A stretch of DNA of 64,000 bases from Bacillus_I endophytica_A (GTDB lineage: Bacteria; Bacillota; Bacilli; Bacillales; Bacillaceae_H): positions 21,921 to 85,920 of the forward strand of contig NZ_JALAMS010000039.1 in NCBI RefSeq assembly GCF_026790145.1. Reading direction: 5' to 3'. Below are positions 27,946 to 36,860 of this stretch, one piece after another. How positions within the stretch are numbered: the stretch's first letter is position 1; each line of letters begins with the position of its first letter. The position numbers were made by a program, and so were the translations under genes. The notes under the pieces are model-generated. The model was not told where the DNA came from, did not search any database, and saw only the letters and a list, made by a program, of their open reading frames with translations.

Positions 27946-28509
27946 CTATTCTTCTCCTCTATATTTGTTATCACCAGGAAGACTTTTAATATGCTTCCAA
28001 GCTAAGATAGCGTCTTCTCTGCCCTTACCCTTATTTTTTGGATCGGCAAAATAATCTCGAATAAACTGATTGTACTGAAACTGAGATTCAATCTTTGATC
28101 GATAAGTTGGATCTTTTTTACGCTTTTCCTCTTTCACCCAAGCTTCTATTACATCTTGATATGTCTTTCCTACATTATTTTTAAAGTAATTTTGTATGTA
28201 AGTAGAAAAGTGAAAATTCGGAATGTGAAGCTTAAAAAAGGCCCTCACTTTCTGACTACACCTGTGACGTTCAGTAATAACCGTTTCAAGACATAACTCT
28301 TCATCTAATGAATGTACTGTTCTTCTCTTTGCTGGCTTTACGATTCTCCCTTCCCTCAGAAATATGCCTATACGCTCTGCTATCTCGTCTTTCGATCCTG
28401 ATGTACTTAATCCATTATTATGGTAAAATGACTGCAGTTCTTTTTTAAGCCAGTAAAAATCTCTAAATTTATGCTCTGATAAATCTTTTGTTAAGGGCGG
28501 CCTTTCCAT
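27946..28509 (-). CDS. SAP-domain protein with DUF6434-like N-terminus
   Basis: 187-residue basic cytoplasmic protein. The N-terminal block (LTKDLSEHKFRDFYWLKKEL) leads into a SAP-like helix-extended loop-helix (LQSFYHNNGLSTSGSKDEIAERI), a nucleic-acid-binding motif. The C-terminal half (KTYQDVIEAWVKEEK and REDAILAWKHIKSLPG) forms two similar helical units. It is found as a lone gene in many Firmicutes. The ribosome site is GAGAGGAGAG. Role unknown; binding of DNA or RNA is an inference. Confidence 0.75.
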   Translation of the reverse strand: MERPPLTKDLSEHKFRDFYWLKKELQSFYHNNGLSTSGSKDEIAERIGIFLREGRIVKPAKRRTVHSLDEELCLETVITERHRCSQKVRAFFKLHIPNFHFSTYIQNYFKNNVGKTYQDVIEAWVKEEKRKKDPTYRSKIESQFQYNQFIRDYFADPKNKGKGREDAILAWKHIKSLPGDNKYRGEE

Positions 28510-28637
28510 GCTATCTCTCCTCTCTATCTACCATTATAGAACAAACGTTCCCTCTCGTCAGTTTAAATATGGAAAATTCATCTTTTCAAATCTATAATTT
28601 GTCTTATACGCTACACTTTTTTAAAAGGAGGGAAAAC

Positions 28638-29540
28638 ATGAAAATCACAAAAGAGAAACAAAAGCTTTGGGAGCTTCTTGGTGACCTGCCCGAGAGAAGT
28701 AAAATCTCTGTTACAACCCTTTTTGAGCGAGAGATGGAAACCTACATTGTAGAGGAACTTTTACTATACCTAAATGGCAAAGAAAACGTTCCTGCTTATT
28801 TCGTTAAACCAAAAAACAAAGCTAAGAAAAGACCCACTGTGCTTTTTAATCATTCACATGGCGGCCTGTACGACATGGGAAAGAAAGAACTCCTGAAAAG
28901 TAGTCCATATTTATATGAAGAAGCATTTGCCAAAACATTAACAAACCTAGGCTACAATGTGCTTTGCCTTGATATGTGGGGATTTGGAGAAAGAGCAGGA
29001 AAAGCTCAAACAGAGATTTTTAAGGAGATGCTTTGGAATGGTGAAGTCTTATGGGGAATGATGATCTACGACAGCATAAGAGGAATTGACTACTTATTCG
29101 AACGAGAGGATGTTGATTCTACGCGCATTGCAACAATGGGGATGTCAATGGGTGGATTAATGGCATGGTGGATTGCTGCCTTAGATAAGCGTATTTCAGT
29201 TTGTATAGATATTACAGCACAAGTTGAAGCTAGAGCACTGATAAAACAGAGACGGCTTGATTCCCATGGCTTCTACTCCTATGTCCCTAGCCTTCTTAAA
29301 CATTTTGAAACAGCTGAGATTCAATCTTTCATTGCACCTCGACCACACTTAAGTCTTGTAGGAGAACATGATCTGTTAACTCCTTATGATGGACTTTCTA
29401 TTATTGACGAAGAATTAAAAAGAATTTATGAAGAGATGGGGCTAGCTCATCATTGGAAAATGAGTCGTTATCCCTGTGGTCACATTGAGACAGCTGGAAT
29501 GCGTGCTGAAGCTTGCGACTTTTTAAAGAAGTATTTGTAA
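28638..29540 (+). CDS. alpha/beta hydrolase (dienelactone hydrolase/esterase type)
   Basis: Cytoplasmic hydrolase of 300 residues. The nucleophile elbow is GMSMGGLMAW, the likely acid is in GEHDLLTPYDG and the likely histidine in PCGHIETAGM. The oxyanion segment is LFNHSHGGLYDMG. ATG 28638 lies 6 bases after AAAAGGAGGG; the longer reading frame upstream has no ribosome site. It is similar in layout to Bacillus subtilis YtaP. Substrate unknown. Confidence 0.85.
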   Translation: MKITKEKQKLWELLGDLPERSKISVTTLFEREMETYIVEELLLYLNGKENVPAYFVKPKNKAKKRPTVLFNHSHGGLYDMGKKELLKSSPYLYEEAFAKTLTNLGYNVLCLDMWGFGERAGKAQTEIFKEMLWNGEVLWGMMIYDSIRGIDYLFEREDVDSTRIATMGMSMGGLMAWWIAALDKRISVCIDITAQVEARALIKQRRLDSHGFYSYVPSLLKHFETAEIQSFIAPRPHLSLVGEHDLLTPYDGLSIIDEELKRIYEEMGLAHHWKMSRYPCGHIETAGMRAEACDFLKKYL

Positions 29541-29544
29541 CAAA

Positions 29545-29577
29545 ACAAAAGCAGCCTTATATAAGGCTGCTTTTGTT
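29545..29577. terminator. bidirectional terminator
   Basis: AACAAAAGCAGCCTTAT palindrome between convergent genes. Confidence 0.85.
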
Positions 29578-30751
29578 AAGCAAAGTCTTTATAAAGAGCA
29601 ATAAAGGCCTCTCTCGAACGTTCAATCTGATCAAGAGACACACTAAAAGATAGTCGAAAATACCCTTTTACTCCAAATCCGCTGCTTGGGACAACTAAGA
29701 TTTTGTATTTTTCAGCTGCGTGTTGACAAAATGCTACTTCATCTTCAATTGGTGATTTTGGAAAAACGAAGAAACCACCTTTTGGCATCATAAAGTCAAA
29801 TCCTGCTTCTTGCAGAATATCTACAATTAAATCACGACGTTTCTTATATTCGCTTGCATCTACTTTTAAGTTATCCATGCTTGCAATTGCCCGCTGCATT
29901 AAGACCGGCGCATTTACAAACCCAAGTGTACGATTGCAGTATACAAATGCAGCAGTAAGAAGGTCCACATCAGGTGTATCGTTATCTAGAACAAGATAAC
30001 CTAAACGTTCACCAGCAATTCCTAAATCTTTACTGAAAGAGCTGGCTAAAATGATATTATGATATGCTTTAAATGGATCTGCAAGCTCTTCGTCATAAAT
30101 AAGCTGGCTATAAGGTTCGTCAAATAAAACGTAAATACTTTGACTGTTTTCTTTTTCACACGACTTTAAAAGCTCGCCTAGCTCATTAACATTTTCTTGT
30201 GTAAGAGCCGTTCCTGTTGGGTTATGCGGAGTATTTAAAATAAGCCCTTTTGTTTTTGGAGTAATGGCTTTTTTAACAGCTTCAATATCAATCTCAAATT
30301 TCTCTGTTAATGGACAGCTAACTACCTTTCCACCGTTGTTTTCAATGTATGCTTTGTACTCAGCAAAATAAGGAGCAAGAACAATGACTTCTTCACCTTC
30401 ATTTAAAATACTTCGTAAGGCCACATTTAAAGCTCCCCCTGCCCCCACGGTCATCACAACGTGCTTCGAGGAGAAGTTACCAGAGAAACGTGAACTGATA
30501 AACTCAGCTACTTTTTCCCTTGCTTCTACAAGTCCTTGGTTTGGTATGTATCCGTGCCCTCCTTTTTTCACTTCTTCACGTAGCGCTTCTGTGAATGATT
30601 TTGGTGGTTCAACAACTGGATTACCTAATGAGAAATCAAAAACTTGATCTTCTCCAAACTCTTTCTTTAAACGGTTTCCTTCATCAAAAAGCTTACGAAT
30701 CCATGAGGAGTTTTCTAGATTTGCCACAATTCGTTTTGATAAATCTGCCAC
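29576..30751 (-). CDS. PLP-dependent class I aminotransferase (aspartate aminotransferase-like)
   Basis: 391-residue cytoplasmic enzyme. The PLP-lysine lies in ILASSFSKDLGIAGERLGY. NTPHNPTG binds cofactor phosphate/pyridine and the conserved C-terminal arginine is in GYFRLSFSVS. GTG 30751 follows GAAGGGAAAG; the longer open frame upstream carries an unconserved Lys/Arg-rich stretch. Substrate specificity beyond the aspartate-aminotransferase fold is uncertain. Monocistronic. Confidence 0.88.
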   Translation of the reverse strand: MADLSKRIVANLENSSWIRKLFDEGNRLKKEFGEDQVFDFSLGNPVVEPPKSFTEALREEVKKGGHGYIPNQGLVEAREKVAEFISSRFSGNFSSKHVVMTVGAGGALNVALRSILNEGEEVIVLAPYFAEYKAYIENNGGKVVSCPLTEKFEIDIEAVKKAITPKTKGLILNTPHNPTGTALTQENVNELGELLKSCEKENSQSIYVLFDEPYSQLIYDEELADPFKAYHNIILASSFSKDLGIAGERLGYLVLDNDTPDVDLLTAAFVYCNRTLGFVNAPVLMQRAIASMDNLKVDASEYKKRRDLIVDILQEAGFDFMMPKGGFFVFPKSPIEDEVAFCQHAAEKYKILVVPSSGFGVKGYFRLSFSVSLDQIERSREAFIALYKDFA

Positions 30752-30957
30752 TCTAATCTTTCCCTTCTGCTTAAAATCGTTCTTACTTAAAAATATCTTA
30801 AATTTCCTTTTTCCACAACAGACCCTGTATCTTTTTTGTAAAACTAAACTCCCTTTATATTTCATTACATTGAAAGTAAATAAACCTACTTTATCGATTA
30901 ATAGCAAGACAGAGTGGGTACGTTAATAAATATTAGATAGGAAAGGAGCTGTCTACT

Positions 30958-31578
30958 TTGTTTACTCTTATTTTAAAGTTAACCATTTCCTTTTTTGCAG
31001 TTATGAATCCATTAGGAAACATGCCTATCTTTATCTCACTTACAAATGGCTATTCTCTTGAAGAAAAGCATCGCAATGCACGAAAAGCTGCTATTATTTC
31101 TTTCATCATTCTCACTGTATTTTTACTTCTTGGAAACTTCATTTTTTCAATGTTCGGCATCACAATCCATGCATTCCGTATTGCTGGAGGCATTTTGATT
31201 TTTGGAATTGCTTACAACCTTCTTCATGCTAAAACTTCTAATGCTCAAAGCCCTCACCAAACAGAGCAAAGGGAAGCTGAAGCTAAAAATGATATCTCAG
31301 TAACCCCTCTCGCTCTGCCAATCATGGCTGGTCCAGGGACAATCGCAACTGTCATGTCACAGAATTCACATTCACTCAAACAAGTAGTGAGCGTCTTTAT
31401 TAGCTACACATTAATTCTAGCTGTTACATTCTTTTTATTTTATTATTCTTCATCCATCATTAAGAAACTTGGACAAAATGGCGTCAATGTGATTTCAAGA
31501 CTTATGGGGCTTATTCTAGCTGTAATGGCTATTCAAATGATTGCAGAAGGAATCAAAGGACTTTTTCCTTCTCTTTAA
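30958..31578 (+). CDS. MarC family integral membrane protein (NAAT type)
   Basis: 206 residues with six hydrophobic segments. The family pattern is seen in FFAVMNPLGNMPIFISLTNG and ALPIMAGPGTIATVM. Despite the name these proteins are not linked to multiple antibiotic resistance; some are proposed neutral amino-acid transporters. The start is TTG with AAAGGAG 8 bases upstream. Confidence 0.88.
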   Translation: MFTLILKLTISFFAVMNPLGNMPIFISLTNGYSLEEKHRNARKAAIISFIILTVFLLLGNFIFSMFGITIHAFRIAGGILIFGIAYNLLHAKTSNAQSPHQTEQREAEAKNDISVTPLALPIMAGPGTIATVMSQNSHSLKQVVSVFISYTLILAVTFFLFYYSSSIIKKLGQNGVNVISRLMGLILAVMAIQMIAEGIKGLFPSL

Positions 31579-31705
31579 AAATAGAACATTTATGATCTAC
31601 TTCTTAAATTTCAAGTAAAATAAAGTTTTCTTCAACACAACTTTTTAAAACAAAGCAAGCATATTTTCTATTGTCAAAGTAATATATTATCTATTCCCCC
31701 ATAGC
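31579..31705. other. intergenic, nothing recognised
   Basis: About 130 AT-rich bases between marC and the next hairpin. No promoter or gene was identified. The full gap to ctaB (31579-32363) holds the hairpin, a disrupted small gene and the ctaB promoter. Confidence 0.4.
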
Positions 31706-31750
31706 AATAAAAAAGGAGAAACAGCCGGGAACTGCTTCTCCTTTTTTATT
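31706..31750. terminator. bidirectional terminator
   Basis: AATAAAAAAGGAGAA-CAG/CTG-TTCTCCTTTTTTATT stem with one mismatch, between marC and the minus-strand small gene. Confidence 0.75.
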
Positions 31751-31976
31751 ATTTCACTTGAACTTGAAGCTCAGCTATCATATCTTCCAACCGTTCTTTC
31801 TGAGCCTGAAGCTCTTCTACTGATGGCTCAGAAGAGAGCTTTTGAGTGCCACCAAGTGAATTCTTCGGCTAGACAAAACGCTGTAATTACCCGCCATTTT
31901 GCTCATAAAGACGGTATCCTACAGTTCCAATAACAGTTCCTGATACAAAGCTCATTAGAAAATCAAAGGTAATCAT
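31749..31976 (-). pseudogene. small membrane/coiled-coil protein gene with two in-frame stops
   Basis: From ATG 31976 (behind GGGGA, 8 bases) the frame encodes a 29-residue membrane-like segment, ITFDFLMSFVSGTVIGTVGY and so on, then TAA at 31887-31889. Translation in the same frame continues to a second stop, TAG at 31869-31871. After that come 40 residues ending in a charged coiled coil, EELQAQKERLEDMIAELQVQ, and a final TAA beside a terminator. The uninterrupted coding look across both stops and the terminator at the end suggest a broken gene of about 75 codons. A real 29-residue peptide remains possible. Confidence 0.6.
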
Positions 31977-32219
31977 ATGTTTATTCCCCATTAATTTATA
32001 TATAGGAATGGCCATCCAAATTATACCTTATATTATCTGTTTTTTCTTTTAATATTTTCTCATGTTTTACATTACTTCCAGCATACTATGAATAAGGAAT
32101 TTTTTTACGGGAATAATTGAGAATGTATTGAGAAAGTGGACAAATTAGCACAATTTCATAGAAAACGCTTTTATAAGCTATATAAGCGCTTTTTTTGCCC
32201 TTTTTTTCAACTCCTTTTC

Positions 32220-32248
32220 TTGACAATACTTGAATATAACATTAATAT
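32220..32248 (+). promoter_or_regulatory. SigA-type promoter of ctaB
   Basis: Perfect TTGACA (32220-32225), 17-base spacer, TAATAT (32243-32248). It lies about 115 bases before the ctaB start. Confidence 0.65.
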
Positions 32249-32363
32249 ACCCGAGTAGTCTATAAAATTTTTTCAGCAAAAAACAGGGATGTTTTTTTAG
32301 CTATTAGAACAATACAAGCACTATTTTTAGGTTACTTACTATTATAAAAAGGAGCGAGGAAAT

Positions 32364-33281
32364 ATGATAGCAAGGGAAGAAAATCTCGTTACAACAGAAC
32401 AACGAACTTCTTGGACGATCCTAAAGCAGACAGTGAAAACTGGAATTATTAAATCAAATTTAATTACAATGCTTGCTGGACTTACATTAGCTCTCTCTAC
32501 GTATAATCTCACGCTAATTGATAAGTTACCAGAGCTTTTGTTTGCTTTGGTAGGATCCATCTTTGTTATGGGTGCGGCAGGAGCTTTAAACAACCTCTAT
32601 GACCGCGATATTGACTCTTTAATGAAACGTACTCAAGATAGACCAACTGTAACGGGTGAAATTAAGACAGGCACAGTATTATGGCTCGGCATTTCTTTAG
32701 CTGTACTTGGCTTAATAGCTTTAGCTTTAGCAACACCAATGGCCGCTCTTTTTGGCTTTCTTGGACTGTTTTTCTATCTTGTGCCTTATACAATGTGGAG
32801 CAAGCGCAGAACAATTTACAACACAGAGATCGGTAGTATTTCAGGTGCAACTCCTCCATTAATTGGTTGGGCTGCAATTAGTCAGGACGTAACAAATCCA
32901 GCTATTATTGGACTTTTTGTGATTACACTGATTTGGCAAATGCCTCACTTCTATGCAATTGCGATACGTAAACATGATGACTATAAAGCAGCAAATGTTC
33001 CAATGCTTCCAGTTGTAAAAGGATTTAAAAGAACATATGTGCAAACAAACGTATATCTTGTTGTTCTTATAGCTACAAGCTTTCTCTTCCTTCCATTAAG
33101 CTTAGGGCTTACAATTGTCTCTCTCATTTTAGGTCTTTTATGGCTAGGACTAAGCTTGTTTGGTTATAAGAAAATGAACGGAGAAAAATGGGCAACATCA
33201 ATGTTTATTTTCTCTCTTGTTCACATGACATTGTTGTTCTCAACAGTTATTGTTTACTCACTAATTGGGATGTTTGTCTAA
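32364..33281 (+). CDS. ctaB: protoheme IX farnesyltransferase (heme O synthase)
   Basis: UbiA-family membrane prenyltransferase that farnesylates heme B to heme O for cytochrome oxidases. 305 residues with about nine membrane segments. The first Asp-rich motif is NNLYDRDIDSLMKRTQDRP; the second lies in YAIAIRKHDDYKAANVPMLP. It stands away from any cta operon, as the second copy ctaO does in Bacillus subtilis, so this may be the paralogue rather than the operon copy. The ribosome site is AAAAGGAG. Confidence 0.93.
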   Translation: MIAREENLVTTEQRTSWTILKQTVKTGIIKSNLITMLAGLTLALSTYNLTLIDKLPELLFALVGSIFVMGAAGALNNLYDRDIDSLMKRTQDRPTVTGEIKTGTVLWLGISLAVLGLIALALATPMAALFGFLGLFFYLVPYTMWSKRRTIYNTEIGSISGATPPLIGWAAISQDVTNPAIIGLFVITLIWQMPHFYAIAIRKHDDYKAANVPMLPVVKGFKRTYVQTNVYLVVLIATSFLFLPLSLGLTIVSLILGLLWLGLSLFGYKKMNGEKWATSMFIFSLVHMTLLFSTVIVYSLIGMFV

Positions 33282-33394
33282 TACATCTTCCTACATGTAT
33301 ATATTATTTTCTAACAAGTAAGCATTTCTTGATCTTCCTAGGAATAGGTTACATAAGTGACTATTCAATTTCTAGGGGATAAGGAGGATCTTAC

Positions 33395-33493
33395 TTGTTT
33401 TTTTATACATATGTGGGCAAACCAAAACTTAAATCGGCTCCTTCTTATATTCATAACACTCCTCCTAAAGATTTACGGCCACATACTATATAA
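33395..33493 (+). CDS. candidate 32-residue small protein
   Basis: TTG 33395 sits 7 bases after a perfect AAGGAGG ribosome site and opens a frame of 32 codons, FFYTYVGKPKLKSAPSYIHN and so on, ending at TAA 33491-33493. A terminator starts 4 bases later. The peptide is basic, rich in Lys, Pro and Tyr. I do not recognise it. Ribosome site, spacing and terminator argue for a real gene, either with its own promoter or as the last cistron after ctaB. Short length means it could still be chance. Confidence 0.45.
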   Translation: MFFYTYVGKPKLKSAPSYIHNTPPKDLRPHTI

Positions 33494-33497
33494 ATAT

Positions 33498-33536
33498 AAA
33501 AAGCGTGGAAAACTTTCTTGTTCTCCACGCTTTTTT
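33498..33536. terminator. bidirectional terminator
   Basis: AAAAAGCGTGGA(A)AA/TTCTCCACGCTTTTTT stem overlapping the stop of the minus-strand gene. Confidence 0.8.
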
Positions 33537-33930
33537 ACTTTCCTATTATGTCTAATGAAACTTCTTTACTAACATTAATAACCGAGTAATGGGTTTGAAA
33601 CTTGTTAATTGTAACTGGATATAATGAATTTCCTTTTTGAACGAGAAGTGATTTGCCTTTAATGATAGAATAGCCATGCTCTTCTAAGAGAGTAAAGAAA
33701 GGAGTAGGATCATCTCCTTCTACAAGAAATTCTGTATCGTTATTAATATTTTTCATAGCACTAATTTCATCCCCCTTTAATTCTAGTTCATACAGGGAAT
33801 GCAGAGCTTCAAGTGGCCTTTTATTGCCAAAAAGCTCATTCCAGTTGAACCAAACTAGAAGAGTAAACACAGGGGTAAGGATGATAAGTAATGTCGTTGC
33901 TAAAATGCTTAGCTTAGCTATTCTTTTCAC
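33535..33930 (-). CDS. membrane-anchored hypothetical protein
   Basis: 131 residues. One N-terminal membrane segment (SILATTLLIILTPVFTLLVW) is followed by an extracytoplasmic domain with acidic start (LYELELKGDEISAM) and a beta-rich end (LLVQKGNSLYPVTINKFQTH). No family recognised. GTG 33930 follows AAAGGAG 8 bases upstream, so translation is credible. It is the last of a group of minus-strand membrane genes. Confidence 0.6.
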   Translation of the reverse strand: MKRIAKLSILATTLLIILTPVFTLLVWFNWNELFGNKRPLEALHSLYELELKGDEISAMKNINNDTEFLVEGDDPTPFFTLLEEHGYSIIKGKSLLVQKGNSLYPVTINKFQTHYSVINVSKEVSLDIIGK

Positions 33931-34027
33931 TTATATTCTCCTTTAACATTTCTTTGAATTCAATAATATTGTCTACTTTAATAGCTACTCTTTTATAGTT
34001 TTTCTTTATTCCTAAAAATAATGTTGC

Positions 34028-34927
34028 TTAAACTGGCACATCTAACCCTAGCACAAGGTTCGAATAAACTTTTTCAAAATCATGAGCAATAAATTCAATG
34101 GTTTCTTTCGTCACTTTCTTCTCTAACTGTTCTTTTTCTTCTATTACACGAACAATAGTGTGAAGAGGAACCTTCATTCTTCTTATAAGACCAAGTGAAA
34201 GGTAGATGTTATCTTTTCCAATATGTGCAGGGTTAAATCTTACGGCTTGCAAATCACCTATAAAAAAGAATAGAGAGTAAATATTTAAAAGCAGAAGAAT
34301 AACAGATAGCATAACGGACTTTTCATGAAGCCACCAATGAATACCAAGTGTCTCAATTACAATTGCATGAATCATCATAATTCGAAAAGGAACCAAACTG
34401 GACTTTCTATAGATCGTAAATTGATTTTCTATATATGTGGGTGTTTTTCTCCAAAAGAAAAATGCATAATAAAACATAAGTAATTCAGAGAAAAGAATGT
34501 GCAGAATTGGGTTTCTTCCTCCATTTCTCTTTATTTCATAATCAAAGGAAGCAAGAAGTGGAAGTTCACTTTTAGACGCTGATGAGAAAATTCTAGGAGT
34601 GTTTTTTAAAAATTTGGCAATCAAAAAGAGTTCAAAAAGAATCAAAAGAATTTCTATCCCTAAACCTATTTCAGTTACTCACTCGAAAGAACCTAAGTAC
34701 TGAACTGGAATCAGGAGACGAGCTACAATTAATCCTAGTGGAATAACAATTAAAAGATGTTTAATATGCCTTTTCTCAATTAGGAAGAAAACTAACAATG
34801 GAGAATTAATATTGTCCTGTAATACGGACAAACCGAATTGGGACTGATATAACAAAAGATTTGATGTGATAACAAGCAGTAATAAACTAAGTAAAGCTTT
34901 ATGCTTCAATTGCGATTGAATAACCAT
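34028..34927 (-). pseudogene. multi-pass membrane protein gene interrupted by an in-frame TGA
   Basis: ATG 34927 (AAAAGAGG upstream) encodes 82 residues (MVIQSQLKHKALLSLLLLVI and so on) to TGA at 34679-34681. The same frame continues without further stops for 217 codons to 34028 (LLILFELFLIAKF, then FSELLMFYYAFFFW, HAIVIETLGIHWWLHEKS, FFIGDLQAVRFNPAHIGKDN). Together they read as one about 300-residue protein of the Bacillus family often mis-annotated as beta-carotene 15,15'-monooxygenase (from memory). The NINSPLLVFFLIEK junction also suggests a small internal deletion. A TTG at 34645 with a weak AGGGAT site could restart translation, so a two-protein reading is possible. Confidence 0.65.
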
Positions 34928-34962
34928 AAAGCATGCCTCTTTTCTACAGGTGAAGTAGGAAG

Positions 34963-35646
34963 TTAACGGTTTCTTACTACTATGCCATACGTCATTTGAA
35001 CAGCAATAAGTAAAATGGTCATTAAGACGATAGAAAAAATTTGCGAATGACCTGAGACAGCTGTATAAAACACAGAAGCCATAATGCACATATACAGAAA
35101 AGGAATAAGCAGTTGATATGCCTTATGTAACCCTTCCAACACAACAAATTTTTCTCCATCATCCATCACATCCAACATATCTTCAGAATTGCTTGGAAAC
35201 TCTCGTTCGGGATATACTTTCTTTCCGCTCGAAAAGGCCAAGCCAGCTGCAGTGACACTACCAATAATTAAGAAAAAAGCGTTCAAGGCTAACCAAGGAT
35301 TTGAATCTCTAAACCATATAAATCCTAATCCAAGAGCAAGAATAGATAAAGTAATTGAAACATTTGAGCATACCGTCATATCAGCAAAAAGGCGATATTT
35401 CTTCACTTCTATTTCATCCTCTTGTTCCTCATCTAATGAGACTACAAGCAAGTTCTTCATCTTTATAAATTGAAAAATAACTACAACAATAAAAATGACA
35501 TTTAATGCTAGAAGAGCATACATTACATTTTCCTCAGAGCTCCAAATCCTTTCTACAATATGTTCATTATCTGTAAAGTATAGAACAAAAAAAGCAACAA
35601 GCCCAATAGGAAAAAGACTAGATGCAATCATACTGATTCCTTTCAC
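34963..35646 (-). CDS. DUF3169-type membrane protein
   Basis: 227 residues with about six hydrophobic segments, acidic cytoplasmic loop VSLDEEQEDEIEVKKYRLF, and the typical RDSNPWLALNAFFLIIGSVTA. Its ATG overlaps the stop of the upstream XRE regulator (ATGA), a common pairing for DUF3169 proteins. Function unknown; the pair probably forms a regulator with its membrane partner. Confidence 0.78.
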   Translation of the reverse strand: MKGISMIASSLFPIGLVAFFVLYFTDNEHIVERIWSSEENVMYALLALNVIFIVVVIFQFIKMKNLLVVSLDEEQEDEIEVKKYRLFADMTVCSNVSITLSILALGLGFIWFRDSNPWLALNAFFLIIGSVTAAGLAFSSGKKVYPEREFPSNSEDMLDVMDDGEKFVVLEGLHKAYQLLIPFLYMCIMASVFYTAVSGHSQIFSIVLMTILLIAVQMTYGIVVRNR

Positions 35647-35846
35647 AACTCATCCTCCTCAAATATAAAAATATTTTCAATTGGCTCTCTAAAAAGACGA
35701 GATAATCGAACGGCAATAAGCAAAGACGGCATATATTCTTCACGTTCAATAAGACTTACAGTTTGGCGTGAAATTTTAGCTCTCTTTGCAAGCTCCGTTT
35801 GATTCCACCCTTCTCGTGCCCGAAGTTCCTTTAAACGACTTTTCAC
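35643..35846 (-). CDS. XRE-family HTH regulator, short (YdzF/cro-like)
   Basis: 67-residue DNA-binding protein: VKSRLKELRAREGWNQTELAKRAKISRQTVSLIEREEYMPS forms a complete HTH, with the family end PIENIFIFEED. GTG 35846 follows GGAGGAAGATACAA. It is coupled to the DUF3169 gene by a 4-base overlap. Small XRE proteins of this type usually repress their own operon. Confidence 0.85.
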   Translation of the reverse strand: MKSRLKELRAREGWNQTELAKRAKISRQTVSLIEREEYMPSLLIAVRLSRLFREPIENIFIFEEDEL

Positions 35847-35945
35847 TTGTATCTTCCTCCTCAAACCCAATATATAACATATTTTTCCTTTTGACAACTA
35901 TAATAGTCAAAATTATAAATATCATAGTCAAAATTCACAATAAAA

Positions 35946-35973
35946 AATCCTGTATAAAACTTTATACAGGATT
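35946..35973 (-). terminator. hairpin at end of the SnoaL-like gene
   Basis: AATCCTGTATAAA/TTTATACAGGATT perfect stem overlaps the last codons and stop. Confidence 0.65.
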
Positions 35974-36381
35974 GACTATGGTATTAATTTTTCCAATATC
36001 CCTGAACTCTTCTTTATTTTCAATCACATGTGTTAGCTCATGACACTTTATAATCTTTCCATTAATTAGTGTGAAAATAGCAATAACTTCTACCTTTCCT
36101 TTTTCACCCGTTTTCTTCTCTACATTAACGTCGTATCTTAATGTTGCAGCTCCTTCTTTCTCATCATATAAAAAGTGATAAAAAGGTGATTGAGAAAGAG
36201 ATTTTACAATGCTTTTTAACGTAAGTAAGTGGTTTAAAAACCCATTTAAGTTGGACTGTACTCCGTCTGTTACTTGGATATAATCTGGTGAGAAATACTG
36301 AGAAACTTTATTAACATTTAAATCTAATAAGACGTCTTTATACATGTTCGACAAAAACGTATATACTTCATTTTTATTCAT
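35962..36381 (-). CDS. SnoaL/NTF2-like fold protein
   Basis: 139 residues with the NTF2-like cone pattern: helix MYKDVLLDLNVNKVSQYFSPDYIQVTDG, then strands ending FTLINGKIIKCHELTHVI. Such proteins bind small molecules or act as isomerases. It overlaps the MarR gene by 4 bases and is co-transcribed. Ligand unknown; being controlled by MarR suggests a stress or detoxification role (inference). Confidence 0.72.
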   Translation of the reverse strand: MNKNEVYTFLSNMYKDVLLDLNVNKVSQYFSPDYIQVTDGVQSNLNGFLNHLLTLKSIVKSLSQSPFYHFLYDEKEGAATLRYDVNVEKKTGEKGKVEVIAIFTLINGKIIKCHELTHVIENKEEFRDIGKINTIVNPV

Positions 36382-36842
36382 TTTCTATTCTCCTCACTAA
36401 TTGTTTCTGTCCACCTTTTTAAGAACTTTGTAATCACAGTAAGCTCTTCTTTATTGAATTCCTCAAACAAATCATAATATCTTTGTTCTGCTTTCATATG
36501 TAGCTCTTCATGTAAAAGAGCTAGCTTTTTTCCTTCATCTGTTAAACAATAATAAATAGATTTCCGATCGCCTTCTTTATACTTTCGAACAATCATCTCT
36601 TTCTCTAATAAAAGTTTTACCGCTTTTGTAACTGCAGGCTTTGTAATATGTAGATTTCTAGAGAGAAAGGTGTTGTTTGCTTCTGTTGGATAATCTGAAA
36701 TAAGCGCTAAAATATGCAGCTGAGTGAGCGTCCATTTCCCTTTTAATTCATCTATTACAGTTGAAGACTTCGCTACTTTCTCTTTCTGGATAATAAACTG
36801 TTCAATGGCTTTTAATGCTTCTTGTTTTTGTGTAGAATTCAT
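36378..36842 (-). CDS. MarR family transcriptional regulator
   Basis: 154-residue winged-helix repressor: helix-turn-helix NTFLSRNLHITKPAVTKAVKLL, wing KYKEGDRKSIYYCLTDEG, and a C-terminal dimerisation helix. It heads a two-gene operon with the SnoaL-like protein. Two palindromic repeats upstream are likely autoregulatory operators. Confidence 0.88.
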   Translation of the reverse strand: MNSTQKQEALKAIEQFIIQKEKVAKSSTVIDELKGKWTLTQLHILALISDYPTEANNTFLSRNLHITKPAVTKAVKLLLEKEMIVRKYKEGDRKSIYYCLTDEGKKLALLHEELHMKAEQRYYDLFEEFNKEELTVITKFLKRWTETISEENRK

Positions 36843-36860
36843 TTCTCTCCCCCTAAAATT

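Noticed and set aside
32162..32202. Hairpin upstream of ctaB
   Set aside because: Imperfect arms in AT-rich DNA just before the promoter, with no gene that it would terminate. Not strong enough to list.
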